From positions 1-9,131 of the forward strand of contig PPDG01000479.1 in assembly GCA_002899795.1 (NCBI GenBank): DNA of 9,131 nucleotides. Reading direction: 5' to 3'. The notes below the pieces were generated by a model. That model made no database searches. It saw only the letters and a program-made list of their open reading frames with translations, and had not been told where the DNA came from. The stretch's first letter is position 1. Every line of letters begins with the position of its first letter. The stretch comes from Desulfobacteraceae bacterium (GTDB taxonomy: Bacteria > Desulfobacterota > Syntrophobacteria > BM002). The position numbers were made by a program, and so were the translations under genes. This document shows positions 1-6,115 of the stretch, one piece after another.

Positions 1-128
1 CGGCGCAAGCGCCTGCGCTGCGCGTGGCACGCCCATCCTCTTCGCGCTCTCTGCGCTCCGCTCAGTAACGCAAGCGGGTTCCCAGTTTCGTGGTCTCGCG
101 ACAGCAATTCATGAAACATCCGGGCTAG
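1..128. other. GC-rich left edge, possible terminus of a mobile or repeated element
   Basis: This stretch is visibly richer in G and C than the DNA that follows and contains several GCGC/CGC-rich short repeats such as GCGCAAGCGCCTGCGC near its start. It ends around TTCATGAAACATCCGGGCTAG (bases 109-128), after which base composition shifts to AT-richer sequence. I associate such a GC-rich tail closing on a CCGGG-containing end with outer edges of insertion elements or dispersed repeats, but no transposase or matching inverted end is in the window. Frame 2 stays open from the edge to about base 149 without a recognisable protein. The mobile-element reading is a weak inference. Confidence 0.22.
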
Positions 129-456
129 AGTTTCAACCTGGAGCAGGTTAGTAGTGACGTCTCTGACTGGTAAGACATGTTTAAGGCTGCAGCATAATGA
201 CCGGGCCAAGATATGGTGGATTTTCTGAAGTCCTCTCCCTACGCAGCGATGCTATCGAATTTCGTGTTGCCAGGGATTTTTTACTAGACCGACAGGGGTC
301 ATCCATTATTGACTTAAATCGAGGCTGAAAGTTTATTCCACAGATAGAATTAGGGCATGTAGGACCGGCTTTGAGCCGCGACGGGGATGCCCAAGCCACT
401 TTGAGCAAAAACCCATAGAGATCTGATTCCATCCATCTTTAAGGAGGCGAAAATCC
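129..456. other. Gene-free region upstream of corA
   Basis: No convincing gene is seen here. A minus-strand frame is open for 83 codons (181-432) but its translation resembles no protein family I know and has no evident ribosome binding site. On the plus strand a 43-codon frame starting ATG at 197 ends in TGA and then stays open for about 30 more codons; this could be an eroded gene, but I recognise no family. The 3' part presumably carries the corA promoter and leader. Confidence 0.5.
309..337 (+). promoter_or_regulatory. Candidate sigma-70 promoter for corA
   Basis: TTGACT at 309-314 matches five of six bases of the -35 consensus. It is followed after 17 bases by TTTATT at 332-337, which matches four of six bases of the -10 consensus. 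Transcription would start near base 344, giving a leader of about 110 bases before corA. The match is moderate, and in AT-rich sequence such pairs also arise by chance. Confidence 0.3.
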
Positions 457-1521
457 ATGTCTCTCTTTCTGAAAAAGAGTTCGAAGAAGGTCGGTCAGGC
501 ACCAGGAACTGTTGTTTTTGTGGGGGAAAAAAAAGTAGAGGAGATTAGGATCACACTTATTGATTACGATGAGAATCAATATGCGGAAAGAGAAATCAAG
601 AACATTGAAGACTGTTTTCCCTACAAGGATACTCCATCTATTTCTTGGATCAACATAGATGGTGTTCATCAAGTCGACGTTATCGAAAAGCTCGGGGCTC
701 ATTTTGTTCTTCATCCTTTGCTTCAAGAAGATGTTGTGAACACTCATCAAAGGCCAAAATTTGATGAGTTTGACGATCATCTGTTTATTGTCTTGAGGAT
801 GTTTTTTTTTAATGAAGAGGAGAATGAGCTGGAGGGAGAACAAATTAGTTTAATTGTTGGAGCCAATTTCGTCATCTCCTTTCAGGAGAGACAAGGAGAT
901 GTTTTCGAGCAAGTCAGGGAAAGGTTGAGAAACGGTAAAGGCCGAATTAGAAAGAAAGGTAGCGATTATCTTGCCTATGCCCTGATTGATGCCATCGTGG
1001 ATAGCTATTACACAATCCTGGAGGGACTTGGAGAACACATCGAATCATTGCAAGAAGAGTTGGTGTCTGAGCCCAAGCAAGAAGACCTGCAAATCATCCA
1101 GCACCTAAAAAGGGACATGCTTTTTTTCCGCAAGTCGGTTTGGCCTTTACGTGAAGTAATAGGCGGTTTGGCAAGGAGTGAGTCGCATTTGATTAAAGAA
1201 GACGTTTTCGTTTATGTAAGGGATGTATATGATCATGTAATTCAAGCAATTGATACCATAGAAACCTTTAGAGACATGCTATCCGCCATGCTGGATATCT
1301 ATTTATCAAGTGTAGGGAATAGAATGAATCAAGTTATGAAAGTATTAACAATTATTGCAACTATATTTATTCCCATGACCTTCCTTGCCGGCATTTACGG
1401 AATGAATTTCAAGTATATGCCGGAGCTGGAATGGAGGTATGCTTATTTAGTTTTCTGGATTGTCGTGTCAGTGGTTTTGATCGCCATGATAGCCTATTTT
1501 AAAAGAAAGAAATGGTTCTAG
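457..1521 (+). CDS. corA: CorA-type Mg2+/Co2+ transporter
   Basis: This encodes a 354-residue inner-membrane divalent cation channel of the CorA family (2-TM GxN type), which takes up Mg2+ and also Co2+ or Ni2+ as a homopentamer gated by intracellular Mg2+. Length and sequence run closely parallel to the Thermotoga maritima CorA: an N-terminal cytoplasmic funnel with motifs such as QRPKFDEFDDHLFIVLRMF, the long stalk helix with WPLREV and RDVYDHVIQ, then two C-terminal membrane helices at about 293-313 and 327-349. The signature YGMN, with GMN at residues 315-317, follows TM1, and the protein ends in the basic tail KRKKWF, as usual. The ATG is supported by AAGGAGG at 441-447, nine bases upstream. 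It is the first gene of a plus-strand series, 112 bases before uspA. No truncation or missing key residue is seen. Confidence 0.96.
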   Translation: MSLFLKKSSKKVGQAPGTVVFVGEKKVEEIRITLIDYDENQYAEREIKNIEDCFPYKDTPSISWINIDGVHQVDVIEKLGAHFVLHPLLQEDVVNTHQRPKFDEFDDHLFIVLRMFFFNEEENELEGEQISLIVGANFVISFQERQGDVFEQVRERLRNGKGRIRKKGSDYLAYALIDAIVDSYYTILEGLGEHIESLQEELVSEPKQEDLQIIQHLKRDMLFFRKSVWPLREVIGGLARSESHLIKEDVFVYVRDVYDHVIQAIDTIETFRDMLSAMLDIYLSSVGNRMNQVMKVLTIIATIFIPMTFLAGIYGMNFKYMPELEWRYAYLVFWIVVSVVLIAMIAYFKRKKWF

Positions 1522-1633
1522 CGAATACTGTCTTGAGACGATTCCAAATCGACAGGATCAGGTGCAAAGAATGTTATGTTTTCTGGGGACCTGAGAGCAC
1601 AGTGATAGCCAAGGTAGAGGAAGGAAAAACCTC
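1522..1633 (+). other. corA-uspA intergenic spacer with small inverted repeat
   Basis: The 112-base gap contains CGATT-cca-AATCG, a short inverted repeat just after the corA stop, flanked by CTGT and ACAG that could extend the stem across a bulge. No T-run follows, so it is not a convincing terminator. The uspA ribosome binding site AGGAAGGA lies at 1618-1625. I see no strong promoter in the gap, so uspA may be read from the corA transcript or from a non-consensus promoter. Confidence 0.35.
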
Positions 1634-2572
1634 ATGTCGTCAGATTTAGCCAAAATGATTGTCGTTGGTGTGGATGGTTCCGAAAATGCACTGAAGGCCC
1701 TAGACTACTTAGGGCTGATGTACGGAGCCAAGTCTAGTCTGGAGATCGTTCTCCTTCATGTATTGCCTACTTTGCCCCAGATCCTCGTTGCTGATGCTAA
1801 CCGTCAGACGAAGCTAAGACTGCTTAACGTCGAAAAGAAGAGTATCCAGGTGGCTGAGCGCATTCTCTCTGAGGCAAAGGACGTCCTCCGCAAAAAAGGG
1901 TTCGAGGAGGAACAAATTAGGTCATTGCATCGGAAAAAGCAGAGTGGCATAGCCTTGGACATATGCAACTTGGCAGCGGACAAAAGAGCTGACAGTGTGC
2001 TCATCAGTGCGAAAGGTAGAAGTAGACTGGAGGCCTTTTTTGCCGGAGCAGTGGCGAACAAGATTCTGGAGTACTGCCGTGTGTGTCCGGTATGGGTAGT
2101 GGAAGGTGGAGTTAAGTCAAAACGGGTGCTCATTGCCATGGACGGTTCGGAGAATGCACTCAGGGCAGTGGATCATGCCGGGTTCATGCTTTCAGGAACC
2201 GACTGTCAGGTGACTCTTTTTCATTCCAAGCGGCACTTGAGACGCTTCGTCCCGCAGGAGGTAATCGAGGCTGCTCCGGAGCTCGAAGAGCTCTGGAGGA
2301 ACAAAGCTGGAGAGCAGATAGGTCCGCAGATGAAAAAGGCAAAAGAAATGCTTCTTGAGGCCGGATTACGCGAGGATCAGATAACCACCAAGGTGGTGGA
2401 TGGAAGCCGGAGTGCGGCAAGTGATATCGTCGAAGAGGCCCGGGGCGCAGGCTGTGGAACCGTAGTTCTCGGGAGGCGGGGCCGCTCAGGGGTGAAAGAG
2501 TTTTTTATGGGCAGTATTACAAGCAAGGTCCTGCAGGACTGTGCCGGGATGGCAGTTTGGGTTGTGCATTAG
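1634..2572 (+). CDS. Tandem-domain universal stress protein (UspA family)
   Basis: This encodes a 312-residue cytoplasmic protein with two UspA domains (about 8-156 and 163-311). Each begins with the typical beta strand and acidic nucleotide-binding residue, VVGVDGSENAL (D14) and LIAMDGSENAL (D170). The second domain holds a complete ATP-binding motif of the form G-2x-G-9x-G-S (G280, G283, G293, S294). In the first domain the same stretch reads S125-x-x-G128-9x-G138-A139, so its site looks degenerate. This suggests one ATP site per polypeptide, by inference. UspA proteins act in starvation, redox and envelope stress, usually by ATP-dependent regulation of partners. The start has AGGAAGGA eight bases upstream. 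The stop TAG lies directly against the remnant of a MscS-type gene, and the C-terminus (VWVVH) looks complete. Confidence 0.94.
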   Translation: MSSDLAKMIVVGVDGSENALKALDYLGLMYGAKSSLEIVLLHVLPTLPQILVADANRQTKLRLLNVEKKSIQVAERILSEAKDVLRKKGFEEEQIRSLHRKKQSGIALDICNLAADKRADSVLISAKGRSRLEAFFAGAVANKILEYCRVCPVWVVEGGVKSKRVLIAMDGSENALRAVDHAGFMLSGTDCQVTLFHSKRHLRRFVPQEVIEAAPELEELWRNKAGEQIGPQMKKAKEMLLEAGLREDQITTKVVDGSRSAASDIVEEARGAGCGTVVLGRRGRSGVKEFFMGSITSKVLQDCAGMAVWVVH

Positions 2573-2937
2573 CGGATCTGTACAACGGAAGAATTGTGCG
2601 GGTGGCAAATAGCTTTATCTTTAAAGAGCCGGTGTTCAACTATACCAGTGACTTTCCTTTTGTGTGGGATGAGATTGTTCTGCCGGTGAAGTATGGAAGT
2701 GATATGCAAGTTGCGAGAGACGTATTGCAGCGCCTTGTCAAGGGCGTGGTGAGAGAGTATGCGATCTATGCGCAGAAGGCATGGGAAAAGATTATAGACA
2801 AATATATGATTGAAGCTGCAAAGGAAGAACCGGCAATAACTATCACTGCCAACGAAAATTAGGTGGAATTCACTATTCGATTTGTGGTTGATCATAAAGA
2901 ACGGCGTGCTATTAAAAATAGAATCTTCAGCTCCTGA
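2573..2937 (+). pseudogene. Decayed fragment of a MscS-family mechanosensitive channel
   Basis: The frame reads ADLYNGRIVRVANSFIFKEP and then VFNYTSDFPFVWDEIVLPVK, the cytoplasmic beta-domain of one MscS subfamily (NGRIVRxPNS followed by FNYT-FPFxWDEI). The membrane helices that should precede it are absent: similarity starts immediately after the uspA stop. The frame is interrupted by TAG at 2860-2862, yet the same frame continues with VEFTIRFVVDHKERR and IKNRIF, which fits the C-terminal part of the same family (LRFVVDYKKRR-type), before TGA at 2935-2937. It is therefore truncated at its 5' end, has an in-frame stop, and probably lacks its far C-terminus. A TTG at 2557 could in theory start a 101-residue product, but it lies inside uspA without a clear ribosome binding site. 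Without its pore helices the product could not form a channel. It belongs to a different subfamily from the intact MscS gene downstream, so it is not a simple tandem duplicate. Confidence 0.82.
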
Positions 2938-2945
2938 CCCAAGCC

Positions 2946-2967
2946 CCAGCCTTTGATGTAAGGCTGG
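2946..2967 (+). promoter_or_regulatory. Perfect hairpin just upstream of the mscS ribosome binding site
   Basis: CCAGCCTT (2946-2953) and AAGGCTGG (2960-2967) form a perfect 8-bp stem around the loop TGATGT. It ends four bases before AGAGG (2972-2976), the ribosome binding site of the following channel gene. No T-run follows on either strand, so it does not look like a standard terminator. It could influence translation initiation or protect the downstream transcript end; both are inference. Confidence 0.5.
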
Positions 2968-2980
2968 CAAAAGAGGTCTA

Positions 2981-3847
2981 ATGCGTCCCTTGCTTCCGCA
3001 AAGCCACGTAGTCTTACGTATCATCGTGATCCTTGCCATCGCCGGAGGAGTACATCTCCTGGTGCGGCTCGTTCGTCGACTGGGCCAGCGGGTTATGGCC
3101 TCTCGGGTGAGCACCACGTTTTCTAAGGCCAGAACCGTTACTAGCCTGTCCGTGAGCATCGTCGTATTTGCCATGTACTTCATCGCCGTGGGGCTGGTGC
3201 TGAAGGAATTCGGCATATCACTCACCGCCTACCTTGCAAGTGCATCTATTATTGGTCTTGCTGTAGGTTTCGGTTCCCAGGGACTGGTCCAGGATGTGGT
3301 GACCGGACTCACGGTCATTTTCTCCGATCTCTGCGACGTGGGTGATATGGTGGAGATTGCGGGTCAAACGGGCATTGTGCAGAAGGTAGGAATCCGCTTT
3401 ACCGTGCTGACCAATTTCATGGGAGCTGAGGTGTTTATCCCCAATAGAACTATTACAAACGTGGTCAGGTACGAGCGTGGTTATGTCCGCGCCATTGCGG
3501 ATATCAATCTTCTTGGTGACAGCGTCAAAGTAAAACAGATCGAGGATCGAGTCCGCTCCATTGTCGAGGCCACCTATGAGCAGTTTCCGGGCATTCTCAT
3601 AACTCCTCCAACAATTGAGGGGAGGTTTAAGACCAGCTCTGGCAAGGAATTCCTCCGGGTGAAATTTCGCATCTGGCCCGGGCAGGGTGGCCCCCTGGAA
3701 GGAGGTTTCAAAAGGGAGGTGGTGGAATCACTCAAAGAAATTGATTCCTCCTATTCAGACTGGATGGTGGTCCTGACTTACGAGGTAGAGAAAAAGCCGG
3801 TGTCTCTTCCGGGGACTTCGAAACATTCGATAAAGCTCAAACAATGA
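2981..3847 (+). CDS. MscS-family small-conductance mechanosensitive channel
   Basis: This encodes a 288-residue inner-membrane channel that would open under membrane tension to release solutes on osmotic downshock. Three hydrophobic segments are visible at about 9-29, 53-75 and 84-115. The third is the glycine- and alanine-rich pore helix (ASASIIGLAVGFGSQGLVQD, residues 87-106) typical of MscS TM3. The beta-domain follows (VGDMVEIAG at 120-128, IPNRTITNVV at 153-162) and then an alpha/beta C-terminal domain. Length is close to the 286 residues of E. coli MscS. The ATG has AGAGG four bases upstream, which is short but the only good site; an in-frame TGA at 2954 limits any extension. The gene ends where the cytochrome c gene begins. 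No key segment is missing. Confidence 0.93.
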   Translation: MRPLLPQSHVVLRIIVILAIAGGVHLLVRLVRRLGQRVMASRVSTTFSKARTVTSLSVSIVVFAMYFIAVGLVLKEFGISLTAYLASASIIGLAVGFGSQGLVQDVVTGLTVIFSDLCDVGDMVEIAGQTGIVQKVGIRFTVLTNFMGAEVFIPNRTITNVVRYERGYVRAIADINLLGDSVKVKQIEDRVRSIVEATYEQFPGILITPPTIEGRFKTSSGKEFLRVKFRIWPGQGGPLEGGFKREVVESLKEIDSSYSDWMVVLTYEVEKKPVSLPGTSKHSIKLKQ

Positions 3848-3857
3848 ACCACACAAC

Positions 3858-3864
3858 GGGGAGG
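3858..3864 (+). promoter_or_regulatory. Ribosome binding site deciding the cytochrome c start
   Basis: GGGGAGG lies six bases upstream of ATG 3871. It falls inside the region that would be coding if ATG 3844 were used, so it favours the downstream start. Confidence 0.7.
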
Positions 3865-3870
3865 CTTCTC

Positions 3871-4215
3871 ATGAAACCTTTTGTTCTGATGAGTCTGATT
3901 GCCTGTGGTTGTCTAATGTGGGGAACGATGCTGTGGGCGGCTGATACGGGAGGTGAGGCGTCATTCCAGTCTTTGAGGTGTAATACCTGCCACAAACCGG
4001 ACAGAAGATCCGCTGGCCCGTCGCTCCCCGAGATTGCCAAGGCCTATAATGGACAGCAGCAGCGGCTTGTTCAGTATCTTAAAGGCGAAACGGAGCCCCT
4101 GATGGATCTGGGCAAGCGGCAGGTGATGGAGAGCAAACTCGAAAAAACCAAGGAGATATCTGAGGCGGCACGGAAAGATCTGGCGGACTACATTCTTAGC
4201 TCTGGGGGGAAATAG
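3871..4215 (+). CDS. Periplasmic mono-haem c-type cytochrome
   Basis: From ATG 3871 this encodes 114 residues: a signal peptide of about 23 residues with likely cleavage after LWA (residues 21-23), then a small class I-type cytochrome c domain. The haem-attachment motif is CNTCH (C37, C40, H41). GPSLPEIAKAY follows, and a methionine ligand is probably M86 in VMESKL, with M78 as the alternative. The domain ends in RKDLADYILS, the usual C-terminal helix. It would be exported and matured in the periplasm, carrying single electrons; the partner is unknown. An upstream ATG at 3844 overlaps the mscS stop as ATGA and would add nine residues. GGGGAGG at 3858-3864, six bases before ATG 3871, and the signal peptide layout make 3871 the better start. 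The close spacing suggests co-transcription with mscS. Confidence 0.87.
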   Translation: MKPFVLMSLIACGCLMWGTMLWAADTGGEASFQSLRCNTCHKPDRRSAGPSLPEIAKAYNGQQQRLVQYLKGETEPLMDLGKRQVMESKLEKTKEISEAARKDLADYILSSGGK

Positions 4216-4302
4216 CCTGGTTGCAACTACTCAAAGCTGAGCAAGCCCGGCATGGTGGTGAGGATAAGAGTTACGGCAGGAGAAGGATGGGGGGAGAACT
4301 TT

Positions 4303-4743
4303 ATGGAACTTTCTGAATACATAACGGTTGATGAGGTGAAAAGGGTGTGCAAGGTATTGGGCCTCAGGGACTGGACTGCTTTAGAGAAAGTCGAAGTATT
4401 ATCGGAAGAGGCAGAGATAATCCTCGCTGCAGTCAATATCCAGGGAATGAACATTGACATCGAGGACTTTCGCCAGGGTCTCGAAGTGGAACTCGAGCAC
4501 GGAATAAGATTCGAAGATGCGAACGTTACCAATAATCATCCCATCTTGACGGGGAAAATCGTCCTCGCCCATCTCAAGGAGTCATTGGACTATTACAAGC
4601 GTCTTGAAGTGGCTGAAATCGAGGGGGATCTATTGAAGGCGGTAGATGCCGGTGATTCGGCCAAGGTGCAACGTCTTTATGAGAAATTGATAAGAGCAAG
4701 GCTTTTGCTTGCTCAAACGGAATCAAATATACTCGGTGATTGA
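4303..4743 (+). CDS. DUF5661 family protein, function unknown
   Basis: This encodes 146 residues beginning MELSEYITVDEVKRVCKVLG. The core DFRQGLEVELEHGIRFEDAN followed by VTNNHPILTGKIVLAHLKE, with DYYKRL after it, is characteristic of the uncharacterised DUF5661 family (consensus roughly FxxGLxxELEHG...VTxxDPxxTGKIAxAHLxExxDYYxRL). Two conserved histidines in ELEHG and AHL plus nearby acidic residues could bind a metal, but that is speculation. There is no signal peptide or membrane segment, so it is probably cytoplasmic. The ATG at 4303 has GGAG at 4293-4296, six bases upstream; an earlier in-frame ATG at 4252 adds 17 residues unlike the family and has no ribosome binding site. Compared with short family members, the segment around residues 24-45 (WTALEKVEVLSEEAEIILAA) looks like an insertion and the C-terminus carries an extra helical tail. 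Confidence 0.75.
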   Translation: MELSEYITVDEVKRVCKVLGLRDWTALEKVEVLSEEAEIILAAVNIQGMNIDIEDFRQGLEVELEHGIRFEDANVTNNHPILTGKIVLAHLKESLDYYKRLEVAEIEGDLLKAVDAGDSAKVQRLYEKLIRARLLLAQTESNILGD

Positions 4744-4762
4744 AGGTAAAACCAAATCATAG

Positions 4763-4876
4763 CTCCCAAGTGCCCGCACCAGGAGCCATTTAGATCTCGA
4801 GCTGCAGCAGGTAGCTGAGCAGCTAGAGGCAATGTACCCGGGGGCAGAGACAATATTTTTGAGTAGGAGGCTGTAA
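4763..4876 (+). pseudogene. Possible short coding remnant upstream of the M48 protease gene
   Basis: The frame is open from 4763, after a TAG, to TAA at 4874-4876 and reads SHLDLELQQVAEQLEAMYPG and then AETIFLSRRL, which looks protein-like. No good start codon with a ribosome binding site is present. The stop overlaps the protease start as TAATG, an arrangement usual for translationally coupled genes. It may be the last codons of a lost upstream gene, or chance. I do not recognise a family. Confidence 0.2.
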
Positions 4877-5688
4877 TGAGATCCTTGCGAGGAAAAGTAA
4901 TGGTGATGGCCATTGCGGCCTTTGTTTTGGTGGCGTGCAGTACGGTTCCCATAACTGGCAGGAAGCAGCTGGATATAGTTCCCAACTCCACCATGCTCTC
5001 TACGAGCTTTCAAGAGTACGACAAGTTTCTTGGGGAGCATAAGTTGAGTACCAATCAAGAGCAGACCCAGATGGTGAAAAGGGTTGGAACTAGTATTCAA
5101 AAAGCAGTGGAGCAATATTTCCAGCAGAAAAACTTGTCAAACCAACTGAATGGTTATGCCTGGGAATTCAATCTTGTGGAGAGCGAGGAGGTAAATGCCT
5201 GGTGTATGCCTGGTGGGAAGGTTGTGGTGTACACGGGAATTCTGCCGATCACCAGGGATGAAGCCGGCTTGGCCACAGTCATGGGACACGAAATAGCCCA
5301 CGCAGTGGCGAGACACGGCAACGAGAGAATGAGTCAGGGTCTGCTGACTCAGATGGGGGGTATGGCGCTGGCGGTGGCTCTCGAACAAAATCCGTCCCAA
5401 ACCAGCCAACTGTGGATGGCTGTTTATGGCATGGGGTCGCAAGTCGGAATATTGCTGCCTTACAGCCGTTTGCACGAATCGGAAGCGGATCACCTCGGCC
5501 TGATATTTATGGCCATGGCCGGCTATGATCCCAATGAGGCAGTGGACTTCTGGCAGAGAATGGCGAAAATGAAAGGCGGCCAAGCACCACCGGAATTCCT
5601 GAGTACTCACCCATCGGACGAAACCAGGATAAGAAAAATCAAAGAACTACTTCCGGAGGCAACGCAGTATTACCGAAAGACGGGTTAG
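4876..5688 (+). CDS. M48-family zinc metalloprotease lipoprotein (LoiP/BepA-like, no TPR domain)
   Basis: This encodes 270 residues with a lipoprotein signal peptide: a basic N-terminus, a hydrophobic core and the lipobox LVAC with the lipidated cysteine at C21. The peptidase domain has the zinc motif HEIAH (H138, E139, H142). The third ligand is E201 in ESEAD, which lies at the usual ExxxD position. A conserved THP histidine (H245) near the C-terminus corresponds to the regulatory histidine described for BepA. The sequence GRKQLDIVP after the lipid anchor and GYDPNEAVDFWQRM are typical of this periplasmic M48 group. Such proteases sit on the periplasmic face, usually at the outer membrane, and degrade or clear misassembled outer-membrane proteins. 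The start has AGGAGG at 4865-4870, five bases upstream. It is the last gene of the plus-strand series, and no missing catalytic residue is seen. Confidence 0.93.
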   Translation: MRSLRGKVMVMAIAAFVLVACSTVPITGRKQLDIVPNSTMLSTSFQEYDKFLGEHKLSTNQEQTQMVKRVGTSIQKAVEQYFQQKNLSNQLNGYAWEFNLVESEEVNAWCMPGGKVVVYTGILPITRDEAGLATVMGHEIAHAVARHGNERMSQGLLTQMGGMALAVALEQNPSQTSQLWMAVYGMGSQVGILLPYSRLHESEADHLGLIFMAMAGYDPNEAVDFWQRMAKMKGGQAPPEFLSTHPSDETRIRKIKELLPEATQYYRKTG

Positions 5689-5741
5689 ATCATTTCGACT
5701 GAGGAACTGGCTCAGAAGACTGCTAGGCATGGGGACCTCAA

Positions 5742-5758
5742 AAGCCCAACAGGGGCTT
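5742..5758 (-). terminator. Candidate terminator between convergent genes
   Basis: AAGCCC (5742-5747) and GGGCTT (5753-5758) form a 6-bp stem with a 5-base loop. On the minus strand the stem runs straight into TTTTGA, giving a short U-run, so it would end the transcript of the 61-codon membrane protein gene. On the plus strand no U-run follows, although it lies 54 bases after the protease stop and could still stall polymerase. The U-run is short, so strength is doubtful. Confidence 0.4.
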
Positions 5759-5874
5759 AGGGCGGACTTTGGCTTTACATTATCTACGGTAGGGGGTTGA
5801 TTTTTGATGGCTTGCCTCCTCCAAAGAGCTGAAGTTCAGTGCGATTGCGGAACGTCGAAGTTGATGAAATAAGA

Positions 5875-6060
5875 TTATCGCCCCATTCCAACCATCATTC
5901 CCATACCGCCAAACAGCGCAACGGTTACCCACCATATGGCTGTCAGAATCACGAGTGCGGGAATGGCGGCGACGGCCCATTTCACCATAAAGACCACCAT
6001 GGACCCGAACGGCATGCGAATGTCGGTTACCACAACGTCTTTGCTGTTTCCACTCACCAT
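5875..6060 (-). CDS. Small membrane protein of unknown function (61 residues)
   Basis: This encodes 61 residues: a short polar N-terminus (MVSGNSKDVVVTDIRMPFGS), then a hydrophobic stretch from about residue 18 to 50 containing MVKWAVAAIPALVIL, and a glycine- and methionine-rich tail ending GGMGMMVGMGR. The central lysine-tryptophan and the AAIPA segment suggest one long or two short membrane helices. The start is fixed by GGGAGGG (6066-6072 on the plus coordinates), five bases upstream of ATG; the longer open frame to 6171 has no comparable site. A promoter-like pair lies just upstream. It is convergent with the M48 protease gene and downstream of the CNNM/CorC gene on the same strand. I recall similar short IRMPF-x-SMVxFMVKW proteins in deltaproteobacterial genomes, but know no function. 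Confidence 0.72.
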   Translation of the reverse strand: MVSGNSKDVVVTDIRMPFGSMVVFMVKWAVAAIPALVILTAIWWVTVALFGGMGMMVGMGR

Positions 6061-6084
6061 CTTTGCCCTCCCTTTTTCAACATT

Positions 6085-6115
6085 ACTATATCCTATATGT
6101 GACACCAGCGTCCAA
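6085..6115 (-). promoter_or_regulatory. Candidate sigma-70 promoter for the 61-codon gene
   Basis: On the minus strand TTGGAC (6115-6110) is followed by TATAGT (6090-6085), which matches five of six bases of the -10 consensus. The 19-base spacer is longer than the ideal 17. Transcription would begin about 18 bases before the ATG, leaving just enough room for the GGGAGGG site. Confidence 0.35.

Noticed and set aside
2569..3225. 218-codon minus-strand frame across the MscS remnant and MscS gene
   Set aside because: Its translation is antisense to clear MscS sequence and shows no family features.
2573..3847. Tandem duplication of one MscS gene
   Set aside because: The fragment and the intact gene differ clearly in the beta-domain (NGRIVRVANSFIFKEP against IPNRTITNVVRYERG), so they belong to different subfamilies.
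4786..4798. 13-base sequence CCATTTAGATCTC repeated at 7745-7757
   Set aside because: About one repeated 13-mer is expected by chance in a window this long when both orientations are considered, and the flanks do not match.
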